Assembly: GCF_022539665.2 (NCBI RefSeq) | Contig: NC_081336.1 | Coordinates: 8,222,778-8,286,777, forward strand | DNA: 64,000 nt | Reading direction: 5' to 3' | Source of the DNA: Daphnia carinata | Taxonomy: Eukaryota; Arthropoda; Branchiopoda; Diplostraca; Daphniidae | In this document: piece by piece, positions 46,216 through 57,691 of the stretch | How positions within the stretch are numbered: position 1 is the stretch's first letter | Layout: each line of letters begins with the position of its first letter | Program-made: the position numbers and the translations under genes | The notes under the pieces: generated by a model | Seen by the model: only the letters and a program-made list of their open reading frames with translations | What the model was told of the DNA's origin: nothing | Databases searched by the model: none

Positions 46216-48704
46216 TATGCAGAGAGAGACGGGGGGGAGTAGGAGGAGGAGAAGAAGAAGGAAAAAGGAGCCGGTATTTTTTATTATTCCAATGGCGGAC
46301 ATGGATACGCGTCTGTGTTCAGTGGGCGGGAGAGTTTCTGGTGAAACACTTGGCACCCACAAGAAATAAAAAAAAAAAAAAAAACAGTCGGAGGGAATAA
46401 GAAGACATATTTTTTTTTTTATTTTTTTTTTTTAAACGTCTTATACATCCGATACTCTTCGTTTAGCTAAATAAGAAGGAGATGGCTAACTATTGTGTCC
46501 CGTTTGCTATTCATCATTTTCTTGAGATGGGGGGGGGGGGAGGTTTGAATTTAAAAAAAAAAAATGTGAGCGCGATTGGATCGTTTTCTTATTGACGTTT
46601 TCGAGATGTTTTAGTAAAAAAAAAAAAAAAAAAAGAAGTGCGAGGGTTAAACATGCAAATGAGTTCTCCGTGAACGTGTTTATCGTCGTCATGCCAGGTG
46701 TCACGTGCGCACCAATTTATTGAACGATTTTTCATTTGAAAAAGGAAAGAATAAAAAAACAAAAACAATGAACTTTGTTTTTTTCTTTTTGGATTTCAAA
46801 TTTCCCGCGTGCGGTTGAATATTCAGATAGAAAGCGAACACAAATTAGCCGGCAAAAATAAACACTCACAGTCTCTCTCTATTTTTTTTTTTTGTTTTTT
46901 AATAGAAAGAACGAGGCAGCCACCCAGGTGGTGTTATGAAACTCAACCGATTTTTTCCTCCCCACTGGCGGCAGCCAACGGACAAAAAAAAAAAAAAAAA
47001 AAAAAAGAGGAAAAATCAAATCTCTCAATGGCCCCTCTCCTCATGGCAAATGGGAGAAGCGACATCTGATTCGATTGAAATCCCCCCTCCTCTCCTTTAT
47101 CGCGGCTATGGCATCTGTCGTGCTCGCGCATCATCATCGCGTAACCGTTGGCGAAAATCAAACGGTTGGGCCATACGCATTGGCCGGCGCCGGCAGCTCA
47201 AAATGCATCGTCTTTTGTTTCACCAATCTTTATGAAAATGATATGCAAAATAATTTTATTTTCAAAGGGAGGTGGGGTTGGTCTTGTAAATTGGGATGGT
47301 GGACTGGGGGGGGGGGGGCGAATATGTTGTTTGATTTCGATGTGGACACTTTGAGACGGGATCTAAAATAACCCAAACAAAATCGAATTCTTATCATTTT
47401 TGGCGCCATCTGTGGGATTTCAAATGGCGGACGGGGGGGGGGGAAACGAGAATTTCGGGACTGTCGGCAGGATGACCATCTGCAGAAGTCACGAATCAGC
47501 AGAGTCTCGATCGGTTCCTGCTGACATTGTGAAAACAAGGAGGGAAAATTCCCTTTTTTTTTTTTTTTTTTTTTAATTGACTTTAATTCGTAGGCCCTCG
47601 ACATATTTTCTTTGGTCTTTATAGTCCAAGGGAACCAATTAAGTTTTTTTTTTTTTTTTTTTTTCAGTTTTCAAATTGATTTTTTTTTTTATTTTTTTAT
47701 TTTCTAACCGCCAAACGAGGAATGAGTGCCATATGTAGATCATATACCATACTGGGCTGGACTCGTTTTTTTTTTTTTTCGCTAGTTGGATATCGACAGC
47801 TGGACGAAATTTTTTTCATTAGACGTAGTGGTGTAGGATACTATGTGTATTAAGGGACGTGTTGGACGACATGTGCAACAACGGGTAGCGCACACCATCC
47901 GTATACGCACAATCAATGGCCAGATGGTCATGACGTAGATGCAAAAAAAAATAAAATAAAATAATAATAATAATAAATGTGATGGAAGTTGATAGCAGCA
48001 GCTAACACGTGAGCACTAAAAAAATGTGAAAAGAACACAACCGGGCGGTCTCTCCATTCATTGCGGTTGCACCCACGGCCATTTGTCGCTCTCCAAGCGT
48101 GTGCTTTTTTTTTTTTTTTTTTTTTTTTCCTGCTTTTCTTTAGACCTATTGTTGTCTTTCCAAAATATGCGATCACATCGGGATTATTGTAATGCTAAAA
48201 ACATGACCGTTTTTTTTTTTTTAATAGACGACGTGAATTCTCGTGTTGCCCCTAGATGGCGAAGCTGCATGCAAAAGCAGACGAATTGGCGCGCTTTAAA
48301 ATTTAACTAAAGTGTTTGGGTCCTTTTTTTTTTTTTTTTTAATTGACATTTCCAACGTTTTTGGCGCCCGTCCTGTACATATTTGTATTGTCATTCAAAG
48401 TGTGTCATCTATTCAAGTGATGTATTTGGGATTCGCCTGAGAGGTGACAACATAAATTTTTGGCATAATGTAAAATATCCAGTCCCTTGTAGACACGACT
48501 GTTGATTTTTTGACTCACCCGGATGATGAGTCAATCGTGACGAAAGTGGTTCCTTTCACCGTTTGTTTTACAGGACGTTGTAGCAACAGCTGTTGTTTTC
48601 AAAATCCTCCCATTTCCAGAGAGCCAGACGATTTCCTTGACCAAACTTTGATATGGTTTGTCAGCATGATCAAATGAAACCTTTCAGGACCTGTGTCGTT
48701 TAAA
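42558..48704. promoter_or_regulatory. non-coding domain downstream of emc copy 2 with dense CAGGTG E-boxes
   Basis: No gene was found. Up to about 48.4 kb the DNA is full of T/A and G runs, with (TG)n at 43617-43645 and (TA)n at 46183-46213. E-boxes of the CAGGTG/CACCTG type begin at 42673, 43155, 43291, 43468, 43726, 43858, 43929, 44307, 44660, 45078, 45583, 46091, 46695 and 46925. Such sites are bound by class I bHLH heterodimers and by Snail/ZEB-type zinc fingers. Calling this an enhancer region is inference. Confidence 0.4.
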
Positions 48705-51700
48705 ATGGGAAACCGAGCTACTCATCAGGAAACATGTGACGTGAGTCATTCTTCTTCTTATCAGTCTTTAAAGTTCAAAATCTTAAATGTTGTGCAACAT
48801 CTGATCTATTTTCCATTGTTATGCAGGCTGTTTGTCGTGATACATATGAAAGCAAAGGGCCAGCCTTCGTGTACGATCCTCTCGCAAGCTTCAGAGTGAA
48901 TAATGGAGCGCCAATAAAGAGCTTGAAGAAAACCTGCTACTCAAAAGCGAAAACAGTTTGGCCCCTTCCCAACCATGAACTTCCCTTTTTTCCAGAATTC
49001 CCAATCAAATCTGTGACGTCAGAGCATTCTTTCAATGTATGTCATCAAGTTGCCTTAGTATTCAATTGTCAAATAATGATTTGACCTCCTTTCCTGAAAC
49101 TGTGTAGGTGATATCGGTTGTTTCATCAGGTGCCTATGGAAAAGTTCTCCATGTTGTCCATAAAGGAGAAGCAAAGAACTACGCCATGAAGGTTTTGTCA
49201 AAAAATATGGTATGTTAAACCATGATCCCTTTTATCCTTAAAGCTTAAATAATTTTAGATTTCCTGATTCAGATATTTAAAGAAAACCTCGTCCAACAAG
49301 TCAAAGTTGAAGCTCAAATTCAAGTCATGTGTGATCACCACCCATTCCTCGTGCGTGGCCCCTTTCGTTGGCAGAACAAAAGGAATCTTTTTATAGGTAT
49401 TAATTTATTCCACGCAGGTTCCTTTTATCCGTTCAATCATGCAAAAACTCAAGTTCAATGGAGATCCAAAACTATGATGTCTAGAATGAAAGGGGCGGGA
49501 GTCAAGGTCTTATTCAATTGGGTTCTGTCTTCAGGTGCCCTTTTTTGTGTGTGTGTGTGTGTGTGTGTGTTAAACTAAAATAGGCAATTGCCCGTTTCCG
49601 CGTATGTTCTTTCCGTAAGCAATAGCAGCTCAGTAAAAATGCAAATGTCCTGGAGAGGTGATCGTGAAATTCTTGACGTTCGAATCACTAGATTATCCAT
49701 CACTTTATTAGGCACAAGGTCACTCGCTGACGTTTTAGACGTTTCGTTTTTACGCTGTTTTCTATTTCGGGGCTTATTACCTGACTCAATTTTACTTTGC
49801 TTTTCGATTGGTTTGCATCGTAAAGTGACGGAATTCATCGAAGGCGGCGATGTGCATCAACTCTGGCAAGAAACCGGATGTTTCCACGAAGACTTGATCA
49901 AAATTTACGTAGCCGAAGTAGCCTTAGTATTAGGTAAATGGGGGAACAGTCAATTGCAGTCAATAAACATAAACTGACTATTATTTTTACAATAGATTTC
50001 CTCCACAATGCCGGCATTATTTATAGAGATCTGAAAATGGAAAATCTCTTGATCGACGCAAACGGTCATTTAAGTATGAATAACATAATCTTTGATACAA
50101 TTTTTTAAATAATTAAATTTTTCCCTTTCTAATTCCAAGAATTGATTGATTTCGGGCTATCGAAATGGCTCTCCCATGGAGATCGATGCAATACCTTATG
50201 CGGCACTCAACAGTACATGGGTAATTCACCTTCATTTCATTTTTGTTTCTCAGTGTTCGCCTAATTTATTTTATATTTTTCCTCGTTTTCGTGCTCAATC
50301 GTTGATGGCTTGAAGCTCCAGAAATGTTGCGGCTGGTACCGTACACGCACGCCGTTGATTGGTGGTCGCTCGGCGTTCTGTTTTACGCTCTGCTTCAAGG
50401 CAAGGTAATGGCAAAAAAAAACAATTCCACTTATTTCTGTGTATTCGCAATGTCGACGTGCGTGTAGTTTGCGGCCTTTCGTATCCTTGACATTCTTGGT
50501 GAGGCGTCGTTCAAATAGCTTTAAGAGGAATGAGCCAACAATCAATCACGCGGGAAAAAGCTTTTTTTTTTTTCTTTTTGGTAATTATATATTTCACATT
50601 CAGTATATTTTTGCCAGTCTGAAAAATCCGATGACTTTTAACGGCTCGTATGATTTATTTTTTTTGCTAAAATTCGTAATGACATAATAAGATAGAAGCT
50701 AGGTTTTCTTTCCGCAATATTTGAAACCTCTCAACTGTAGTCGTTTTGAAACGTTGATTTCTGCAAGTTACGATTGCGGACTTCATATGATTTTGTTTTT
50801 TTTTTGTTTTTTTAAGGTAAATGGAAGCTTTTTTTTTTTTGTTTTTGATAGTGTTTGAAACTATAGTAACACACATATTCGATCGATTATTCCACACATC
50901 ATTTATCTCGCAACTCTTTGGAATTAGCGAGCATTATTATATCGTTAACGACCTCAGTTGATTGCGATTTATTGCGGACCGATTAGTTTTCTCCAGTTGT
51001 TGTTTTAGGTGATTCCTATCAAAAGAGAAAGTATTATTTTAAAAAAGAACGTGATCGTTCACTTCTTTAAAAAAAAAAAAAAAAAAGGCATGGCTGTTAC
51101 CAAATCTTCTGGTTTCACTTTATCACTTAAAGTTGATTCTCCGCTCGGCAAAACCACTGGGTAATTGCTTGGCACCAGGCTAATAATAACGGGCTCTTCC
51201 GACGCTGCAGACTTCTACCATCCCCACCATAAAAACAATTAAAGAATTAACTTTTTTTTTTTTTTTTTCTTTTAGCTAATAACGTTTTTCATGGTTTTTT
51301 TTTTTTAATTTTTTTATACCGTGTCGTCTTGCGCAATTTTGTCGCTTAGGGTAGACTCTCCGCTGGGTAAAATCACTGGGTAATTGGTGGGCGTCAAGCT
51401 TGTCGTGCTTGCCTCATCTGGCGTCTTAATGACTTCTTTTGGCGATTCCTGTTTTCGTTCACATTTTAAACAATGAAGATTCATTTTTATTCATTTTTTT
51501 TTTTTTTTTTTAAATACCGCTGATGCAATTTGATGACTGAGTGTGGACCCTCCGTCCGGTAAAACGACTGGGTAGTTGGTGGGCACGTGACCAACAGTGA
51601 CGGGCTCATCTGATGTCACAGCTTTCTGTTTAGTTTGATGGCCGTTGCAGGGAAAAATGATTGTCAATAGCTGAAGATCAGGGTAATTTAAAAAAGGAAA

Positions 51701-54700
51701 ATGTCTCACGTCAACTGTCGTGTCTGTGGTGGACTCAGCGTCGTCCTTGGATTTGCCCGATCGTGTGACGATGTCGTCGTACTCTTGAACTGGATCGTTG
51801 CTCTGCGTCGGTTTGACGGGCTTCTTTTCTTTCGTCGGCTTGGCCGAGTATTTCTCCTTCTCTTTCTCTTTCTTCTCGGCCGTCTTTTTGTTATCATCGC
51901 GTTGCAAGCGGATGCCTTCGTTGGCCACGTCGTCGATCTGCGCGGGCAGCACTTTCTGCTCCTCGCCGACACCCAATGCAGCAGCAGCGCTCTGACGGAT
52001 GGCGGCCAAAATCAGCTCGGGATCTGGCCTGTCCTTGAACGAACGATCCTCTTCAAAGAATTCGCTAGTCTGAGAACCCCGCGTACAAACAAAAGTGAAT
52101 TGAAATTTCCAAAAAAAAAATTTGAATTGGAAGTTGGAGGACGTGAATGAAAACGACTCACTTTCTCTTTCTCCGTGGCCAATACCGCAGTCCTGGAGCT
52201 TTCGACTGGAGTCGATTCAGGTGTTACCTTCACCTCAGCCGAAGGCGCAACAGCAGCTTCTTCTACCTTCACTTGTTCGGTCGTGAATTCGACCGCCTTG
52301 GCCGTTTCAGCTGGAGCCGCGATGGTTTCCGATGGCTTCACTTCTTCATTGGCCGCTTCTTCAATTTTGGCAACGCTGTCTGCCGCGGCGACGGTGGCGG
52401 CGGCGTTCGTCGTGTTTGGAATGTCCATTTCGGGATTGCCCTTTACTTGCTGGTCTGTTTTTTCGCTTTCTCCAAGGGCAGCCGGTTTGTCAGCCTCGAT
52501 TGAACTGGTTGTCTGTGTCGGCTGCACTTCCTCCTGGACGTGAGTCAACGTTGTTCCAGTTGCAGCGGATTCTTTGACAGCCGCGTTGGCCGATCCCTCG
52601 CCCACTTTTGGCTCTTGCGTTTTTTCGACGACCTCTGTTTTCTCGTTGGAGGGCACCGCTTCAACTTCAGCCTGTTCCCATAGTATTTATTTATTTATTT
52701 ATTATTATTTTTTTTTTTTTTTGAGAAAAGAACAGGTTTTGAAATATTTTTTTTTTTTTTTTAAGAAAGGGGACAAGACGTCTATCGTTTTGATTATTAT
52801 TCAAAATGAAATTTTTTGTGTTTGGTTTGCCGCTTTAAAACTGACCTTCGAAACTTGAAGAGAATCCTCGGGAGTGTGTGCCTCAACAGCTGGCGTCGCG
52901 ACTGAAATACTTTCGTTTTGGGCAACGTTCACCGGTGCTGCTGAGTCAGCCTTTGCCATATCGGGCACCGCCGCTGCGTCGTGTTTCTCGCTCTTTTCAT
53001 CCTTTGCTTCGTCTTGCACTTTTTCATCGGCTTTTTCTTCTTCTTCTTCGTTCTTCTTCGCATCGTCGCTGGCAGCCGGTGCGCTGCGGACGTCGTCGTC
53101 GTCCTCGTCCACCTTTGGTTTGATGAGGTCGTCGGACTCTGCCAGGACGGCCGATGCCGTCGTCGTCGTAGGAGCTTCCGTGGCCGGCGGTGAATTGTAT
53201 TTGGAATTCCGAACGTTCGAGTAGTGGCTGATGATCAATGGGAACGATCTGCCTCGGCCTTTGTTCTCGGCTGTTTGTGGGTTGCCAACAGGGTACGTCG
53301 CGATAACGGAGACCATAGCCAAACAAATTAAGATTGTCCTAGCCTCGAAGATTGTCATTTTTGTTTTTTTGTTTTTTTTTGTTTTTTAAATGCTGTTTTT
53401 CCAACCTGTTGAAAGATTGTAAGGGGAAACAAAAAAAGATGTTTGAATTCAGGTCAGAAATCGCGTTCGATTTGGCCTTAGTCATCGAGACGATTGTACG
53501 TATTCATGCGGATTACCTTCGATACGAAATCGCAATGGGGTCTTTTAAGAACAAATAATTGAAAAAAAAAACAAACGAGAACGTATAAAAGACACACACG
53601 TAAGAATTTGCCCAGCTGCGGAGCTATTTTTTGTTCCTTTCACTTCTTTGCTCTGAGCATGTGACCTTCGTGGCAGGCACCACTACTAGTGTTTCCAGCC
53701 CCAGATGTTACCATACCATCTTAACCGGACCCCTCTTATTATTTATTTTTTTTTTCTTTGCCAAAAAGGTGATCACGCGAAAAAAAAAATGCTTTTGGCA
53801 ACTCGTGGTTAGCCATCCGTATTGGCTGATCGATCGTCTACAACGTTCAATATCCCCCTTTCCAAATTGTACAGGTGTGTGGCTGAGTCGTCCAGTTTCA
53901 TTGAAGCAGAAAAATTGAAAGTCTAAGATTTTATCTCATTTTAAAATTGATAATTGGCGGGTTTTTTTTTTTTAAACCGATTTTCACTTCACACGAACCT
54001 CGAACTTAAAATTTGAAATGCCGACCGTTTAGAAAGCAATTAAAAATGAAATGTTTTTTTTTGTTTTTTTTTTAAATTACGTACGTAAGATGTACCTGTG
54101 TTAAGCGTTTATGCTTGATTGGTGTATGTTTCCACTGGTGTGTATTTCCGAAAAGAAAACAAACAAAACACAACAACTCGTGCAGTCCCGGTTCGGGCTT
54201 TTAGCGACTGACGTTAGTCCAACATTCGTCGTATGCCTTTTATAGACGCAAGTTTCTACAAACGCCAGTGCGTGGCAACTGATTGGTTCTCGCTCTAGCT
54301 CACGTCCAAGGGGTGGGCGTAGACTCTAGTAGTAGGTAGTACTCCAGGTGAAAAGTGGCGGTTCTTTTTTTTTTTTCGGTATGCACCGGCAAAAACGACA
54401 AAGTGATTGTATTTTATCCTAAACCCCCCCCCCTGTTTGTTTTTTTGGTTCTTGATTTACTACGTACTCGTATGTTTAACACCCCTCCCCCTCCAAAAAA
54501 AAAGGCAGTTGATAGAATACGGGAATAGAAAAAATGTCGTTTAGAATTCTCATTGTTTAAATTTGCAAATGAAGACCTCCGTGTCTGAACTTTCAAATGT
54601 CTTGTTTGTTTTTTTTTTTGTTTTTTTTTTTTGTTTTTTTTTCTTATCTGATATGTGAGACTGTTGACTTTTGATTCAGCGAAAGTCGAATGAACGGGCC

Positions 54701-54793
54701 AAGTGGACGACAAACTTTACGTCACGCGTTCTCAATGTAGGGTCCCAATCGACTCGTAGAAACGTACGCGGTACACACACAAAAAAAACGAAG

Positions 54794-54840
<47 letters not shown>

Positions 54841-55733
54841 TGAGGCTTCTTGCGCATAGTGTTGAGAGAGCAGCAAGTCATAATTATCGCGTGAAATCGG
54901 AAAATGTCCCAAGGACGTTACTGGGCGCTTTTAGGTCGCTTTCGCCCCATGCCGAATTGTGCAGTATATGGTAACCTTATTTGTTGTGCATCATTATTAT
55001 TATTATTTTGTTATATAGTTCCCCTTTTTTGGCAACTCGGAGGTCCCAGCTGCTCAAGAGACTGCGCTAGACTTCTCGGAGGATGACGTGAATGGCGGGT
55101 GGTCGGGCAGTGAATCCGCCCGGCGGCTCATTCGGGGCCTGCTGACCGTCGATCCACTGAAACGAGTCCGCAGTCTACGGACGCTGAAAAATCACGCTTT
55201 CTATCATCACTTTGATTTTGAAGCACTTCGCTCCAAAAAGGTATACACGCTTCAAAACTCGCCCGTACTTTTTTTCAAACAGCCAACGATGGCCGGGGAA
55301 ACGGATCGCTCTTTGTCGTTGCAATTTTCAACCTGAATTTTTAGTTTTTAGTTTGTTTTTTTTTCCCCTCCTTTGTAAACCAGTTTCATCAATTACTTTC
55401 AGCTTCTCATTTTGAAAGTTTCTTTCGAATTTTTACCGTTGCCCCTGCGTACGTTCTAGTGTGTCAATGTGCGAAATGCTGGCACTTTGGAAGCAAAACG
55501 CACATTTCATGTGTTTGCAGCAAGTTATTGGAATTTCTCGTTTTTGAATGAGTTAGCCTGGTGATTGCGAGCGGGGAAAAACAATAAATTGTCGATCGTT
55601 AGCCCTGTTTTAATATTGAATGTTTTTTTCTGGTGTCATCCAGGTGGATCCTTTGCCGTTAGTGTTGAAGCAGAAAGAAAAGCGACGATGTTTTCCGGGT
55701 GAAACCGACAGCAATGCAATTATGTTTGATTAG
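48705..55733 (+). CDS. RSKR: RSKR/SgK494-type protein kinase (S6-kinase-related)
   Basis: Ten exons in frame: 48705-48740, 48827-49036, 49108-49209, 49273-49396, 49826-49933, 49996-50073, 50140-50220, 50316-50404, 55019-55240 and 55644-55733 (1140 nt, 379 aa). The start MGNRAT offers Gly2 for N-myristoylation. The pre-kinase segment [18 protein letters not shown] matches the RSKR family. Kinase landmarks: Gly-rich loop S-S-G-A-Y-G-K-V at residues 88-95, Lys110, Y-R-D-L-K-M-E-N at 203-210 (catalytic Asp205, Asn210), D-F-G at 223-225, A-P-E at 247-249 and W-W-S-L-G-V. All catalytic residues are present, so activity is expected; only the first loop Gly is Ser. The C-lobe ends with [20 protein letters not shown]. 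Substrates of this AGC-like family are poorly known. The intron 50405-55018 hosts a complete antisense gene. Confidence 0.93.
50405..51058 (+). other. 5' part of the large RSKR intron
   Basis: No exon seen. Contains a minus-strand AATAAA (50973-50968) about 90 nt beyond the stop of the nested gene, its likely polyadenylation signal. Confidence 0.5.
51059..53358 (-). CDS. nested antisense gene: secreted Ala/Glu/Lys-rich protein with exon-encoded NYPVVLP repeats
   Basis: Six minus-strand exons, every junction phase 0: 52846-53358, 52162-52671, 51710-52069, 51518-51625, 51320-51448 and 51059-51211 (1773 nt, about 590 aa). A signal peptide (hydrophobic [17 protein letters not shown]) is followed by long low-complexity stretches: acidic runs (D-E-D-D-D-D, E-E-E-E-E), then an Ala/Glu/Val/Thr-rich exon, then a Lys/Glu-rich exon. 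The last three exons each encode one repeat: [38 protein letters not shown] and [20 protein letters not shown] recognise no family; composition suggests an intrinsically disordered secreted or matrix/cuticle-associated protein. The final exon runs into a T18 tract before its stop, so the extreme C-terminus is uncertain; a donor after E-D-L is an alternative end. Confidence 0.8.
53407..54209 (-). other. probable 5' UTR exon and intron of the nested gene
   Basis: From the predicted start near 54209 the minus strand runs to a donor (cacag|gtacat) at about 54094. An acceptor (tttcaacag) near 53407 lies about 48 nt before the start codon. The non-coding first exon is inferred from these sites only. 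Confidence 0.4.
54206..54244 (-). promoter_or_regulatory. core promoter of the nested gene (TATA + Inr)
   Basis: TATAAAAGG on the minus strand (54244-54236) is followed by TCAGTC (54211-54206). Both lie inside the host kinase intron, so the nested gene appears to carry its own promoter. Confidence 0.6.
54797..54838 (+). repeat. (AG)n microsatellite, about 21 units
   Basis: Uninterrupted AG dinucleotide tract within the large RSKR intron. Confidence 0.9.
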
Positions 55734-56598
55734 AAAAGTCGTTGTTTTCTTAATTTTTTGTTTTTGTTTTTGTTATAGCCATCAAGAAAGAAATGTTGTG
55801 CCTTTCGTTGTCGAGGAATGTTACGAATGATATTGGAATACAAGTCACAAGCAAAGGCTGATTTACGAATCAATTTAGCCTCAGAAAAAGTTGGGAATTC
55901 GGTACCAATAGGCAATGGTCCTGAAAACCAAATGCATCAACCGTAACCACATAATCTGATGGCCACTGTATTTTCAGAAAAAATGCAATGAAAGGAACGA
56001 TGCTTTCAGAAAAGAAAGTGAAAAAAAAAAAAATAGATAGCCTCATCACGACATGGCCATGTGAAACATTCTGAATTTATTACTCGTGTCAGTAATACCT
56101 ATCAGATAAGGCTCTCAATGTCGAGTTTAAAAAGAGATCATAAGATCGTCTATAGTTTTACCAGTTAGAATGTGATAACCGTACACCAATTAGTACTTCC
56201 TATTCATTTAATTTTACATGCCGCAATTGTGAATTTATTTTCATATTTGCTCGCCATCTATGAAACAGACGCACAACTAGTTTTTTTTCAATTCCATATA
56301 AATGCTCTTTTAATTTTATGAAACCTTAAAACTCAACCTACTAGTTGTTAGGTTAAATTTATTGTTTCATTAATACGTAACACTGCTGGCTGCTGGACAG
56401 TTTATTTTCAAAAATGAAATCTTGTTCGCTAGATGTCGTTGAATAGTAACAAGCAGACGACTCATGCCAAAGTGTGGCTATTACCCGTGAAAAGACCTAT
56501 GCAAATTTATGTTTAATAAAACAGAAAGTAACTTTTATATCTTGTAACCTTCATTGCAAGGCTATTTAATTTCTTTTTAAAAGTAATTTCTGCATAAC
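55734..56598. other. RSKR 3' flank and MRPL15 upstream region
   Basis: No further coding exon. An AATAAA at 56515-56520 could end the RSKR transcript. No TATA box is evident before MRPL15, as expected for a housekeeping gene. Confidence 0.45.
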
Positions 56599-57691
56599 AT
56601 GGCCGGTGTGGGAAATCGAGTGTTAGCTGGTACCAATAGGGCCCTCGACCTTCTTCGCGAGTTACCTCGACTTTCTCTGTCAAATATCAGGAGTAACCCA
56701 AAGGCGTTCAAACGGGTATCACACTCAACATAACCAGAGAAAAATTAAAATAGACTAGTTCATCCTAATCTTTTCGTCAGAACAAACGTGGCAGAGGAGA
56801 ACATGGAGGCATGAAACATGGTGCAGGAAATAAAGGATCAGGCCAAAGACAGAATTTCATGAGGCTTGGTTATGAAACAGGAAATAATCCTTTCTACTTG
56901 CGAGTTCCTAAAGAACCTTACTACAAAGGACATCAGTAACTCCATGAAATTAAAGAATTTATTCAACAATTTTCTGCCACGTGCCGATCTCTATTGTAGC
57001 ATGAGACGAGAATATCCACCTATCTCCCTTATGCAGCTGCAGACCTTGATTGACACAGGAAGGCTGGATACCTCCAAACCCATCGATTTGGCTGCATTAT
57101 GCAACACAAAGCTTTTTCAACTATCTCCAATTGAAAATCAATATGGGTTTCAACTCACCGATGAAGGCCTTGACAATTTCAAAGGTAGGATAAACATCGA
57201 AGTCCAGTACGCTCCGGAGCAAGTGATTGCAGCCATCGAAAGGAATGGTGGAGTCATAACAACTGCCTTTTATGATGCCCCATCCTTAATAGCCATGCGG
57301 GATCCCATGAAGTTCTTCGCCAGTGGTACGAAGCATTCATTGCTTTTTAGCGTTACTAGCTCCTTAAAGTTATTCATTTTTATTAGGAACCCCTATACCA
57401 AAAAGACAAATGCCACCTGAAAATGCAGTCGAATATTATACTGACCCAAAAAATCGAGGATACCTAGCAGACCCGGACTTAATCGCATTGGAGCGATTCA
57501 AGCTTGCACAGAAATATGGTTATGAGCTTCCAGATTTAAAGAAAGATTCGGAACTTCTGCCCATGATGCTTGAACGTAAAGACCCTCGACAGATCTTTTT
57601 TGGTCTCAACCCTGGATGGTTAGTCAACATGAAAGACAAGAAAATCTTTGAACCTGAGGATGAACAATTACTAGAATACTACAAATCGTGA
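56599..57691 (+). CDS. MRPL15: mitochondrial large-subunit ribosomal protein L15 (uL15m)
   Basis: Four exons: 56599-56715, 56781-56935, 57000-57325 and 57387-57691 (903 nt, 300 aa, the normal size for animal MRPL15). After a basic N-terminal presequence (residues 1 to about 39, [17 protein letters not shown]-type amphipathic, typical of mitochondrial import) comes the L15 core: the Gly/Arg/His-rich loop [20 protein letters not shown], then [32 protein letters not shown] and [20 protein letters not shown]. The C-terminal extension ([20 protein letters not shown] onward) is characteristic of the mitochondrial form. It is a structural component near the peptidyl-transferase region of the 39S subunit. 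Introns are 61-65 nt. Confidence 0.95.

Noticed and set aside
24000-48000. Dozens of 60-250-codon frames rich in poly-Phe, poly-Lys, Ser-Leu or Cys-Val/Thr-His repeats
   Set aside because: They are translations of poly-T/A, (GT)n, (CA)n and (GA)n tracts, lack conserved content, and shadow each other in several frames.
51700-53330. Long plus-strand frames opposite the nested gene
   Set aside because: Shadows of the minus-strand exons caused by biased codons; the minus strand has the signal peptide, phase-consistent exons and promoter.
53583-53592. Plus-strand TATAAAAG inside the RSKR intron
   Set aside because: No plus-strand exon or start follows within a plausible distance; probably chance.
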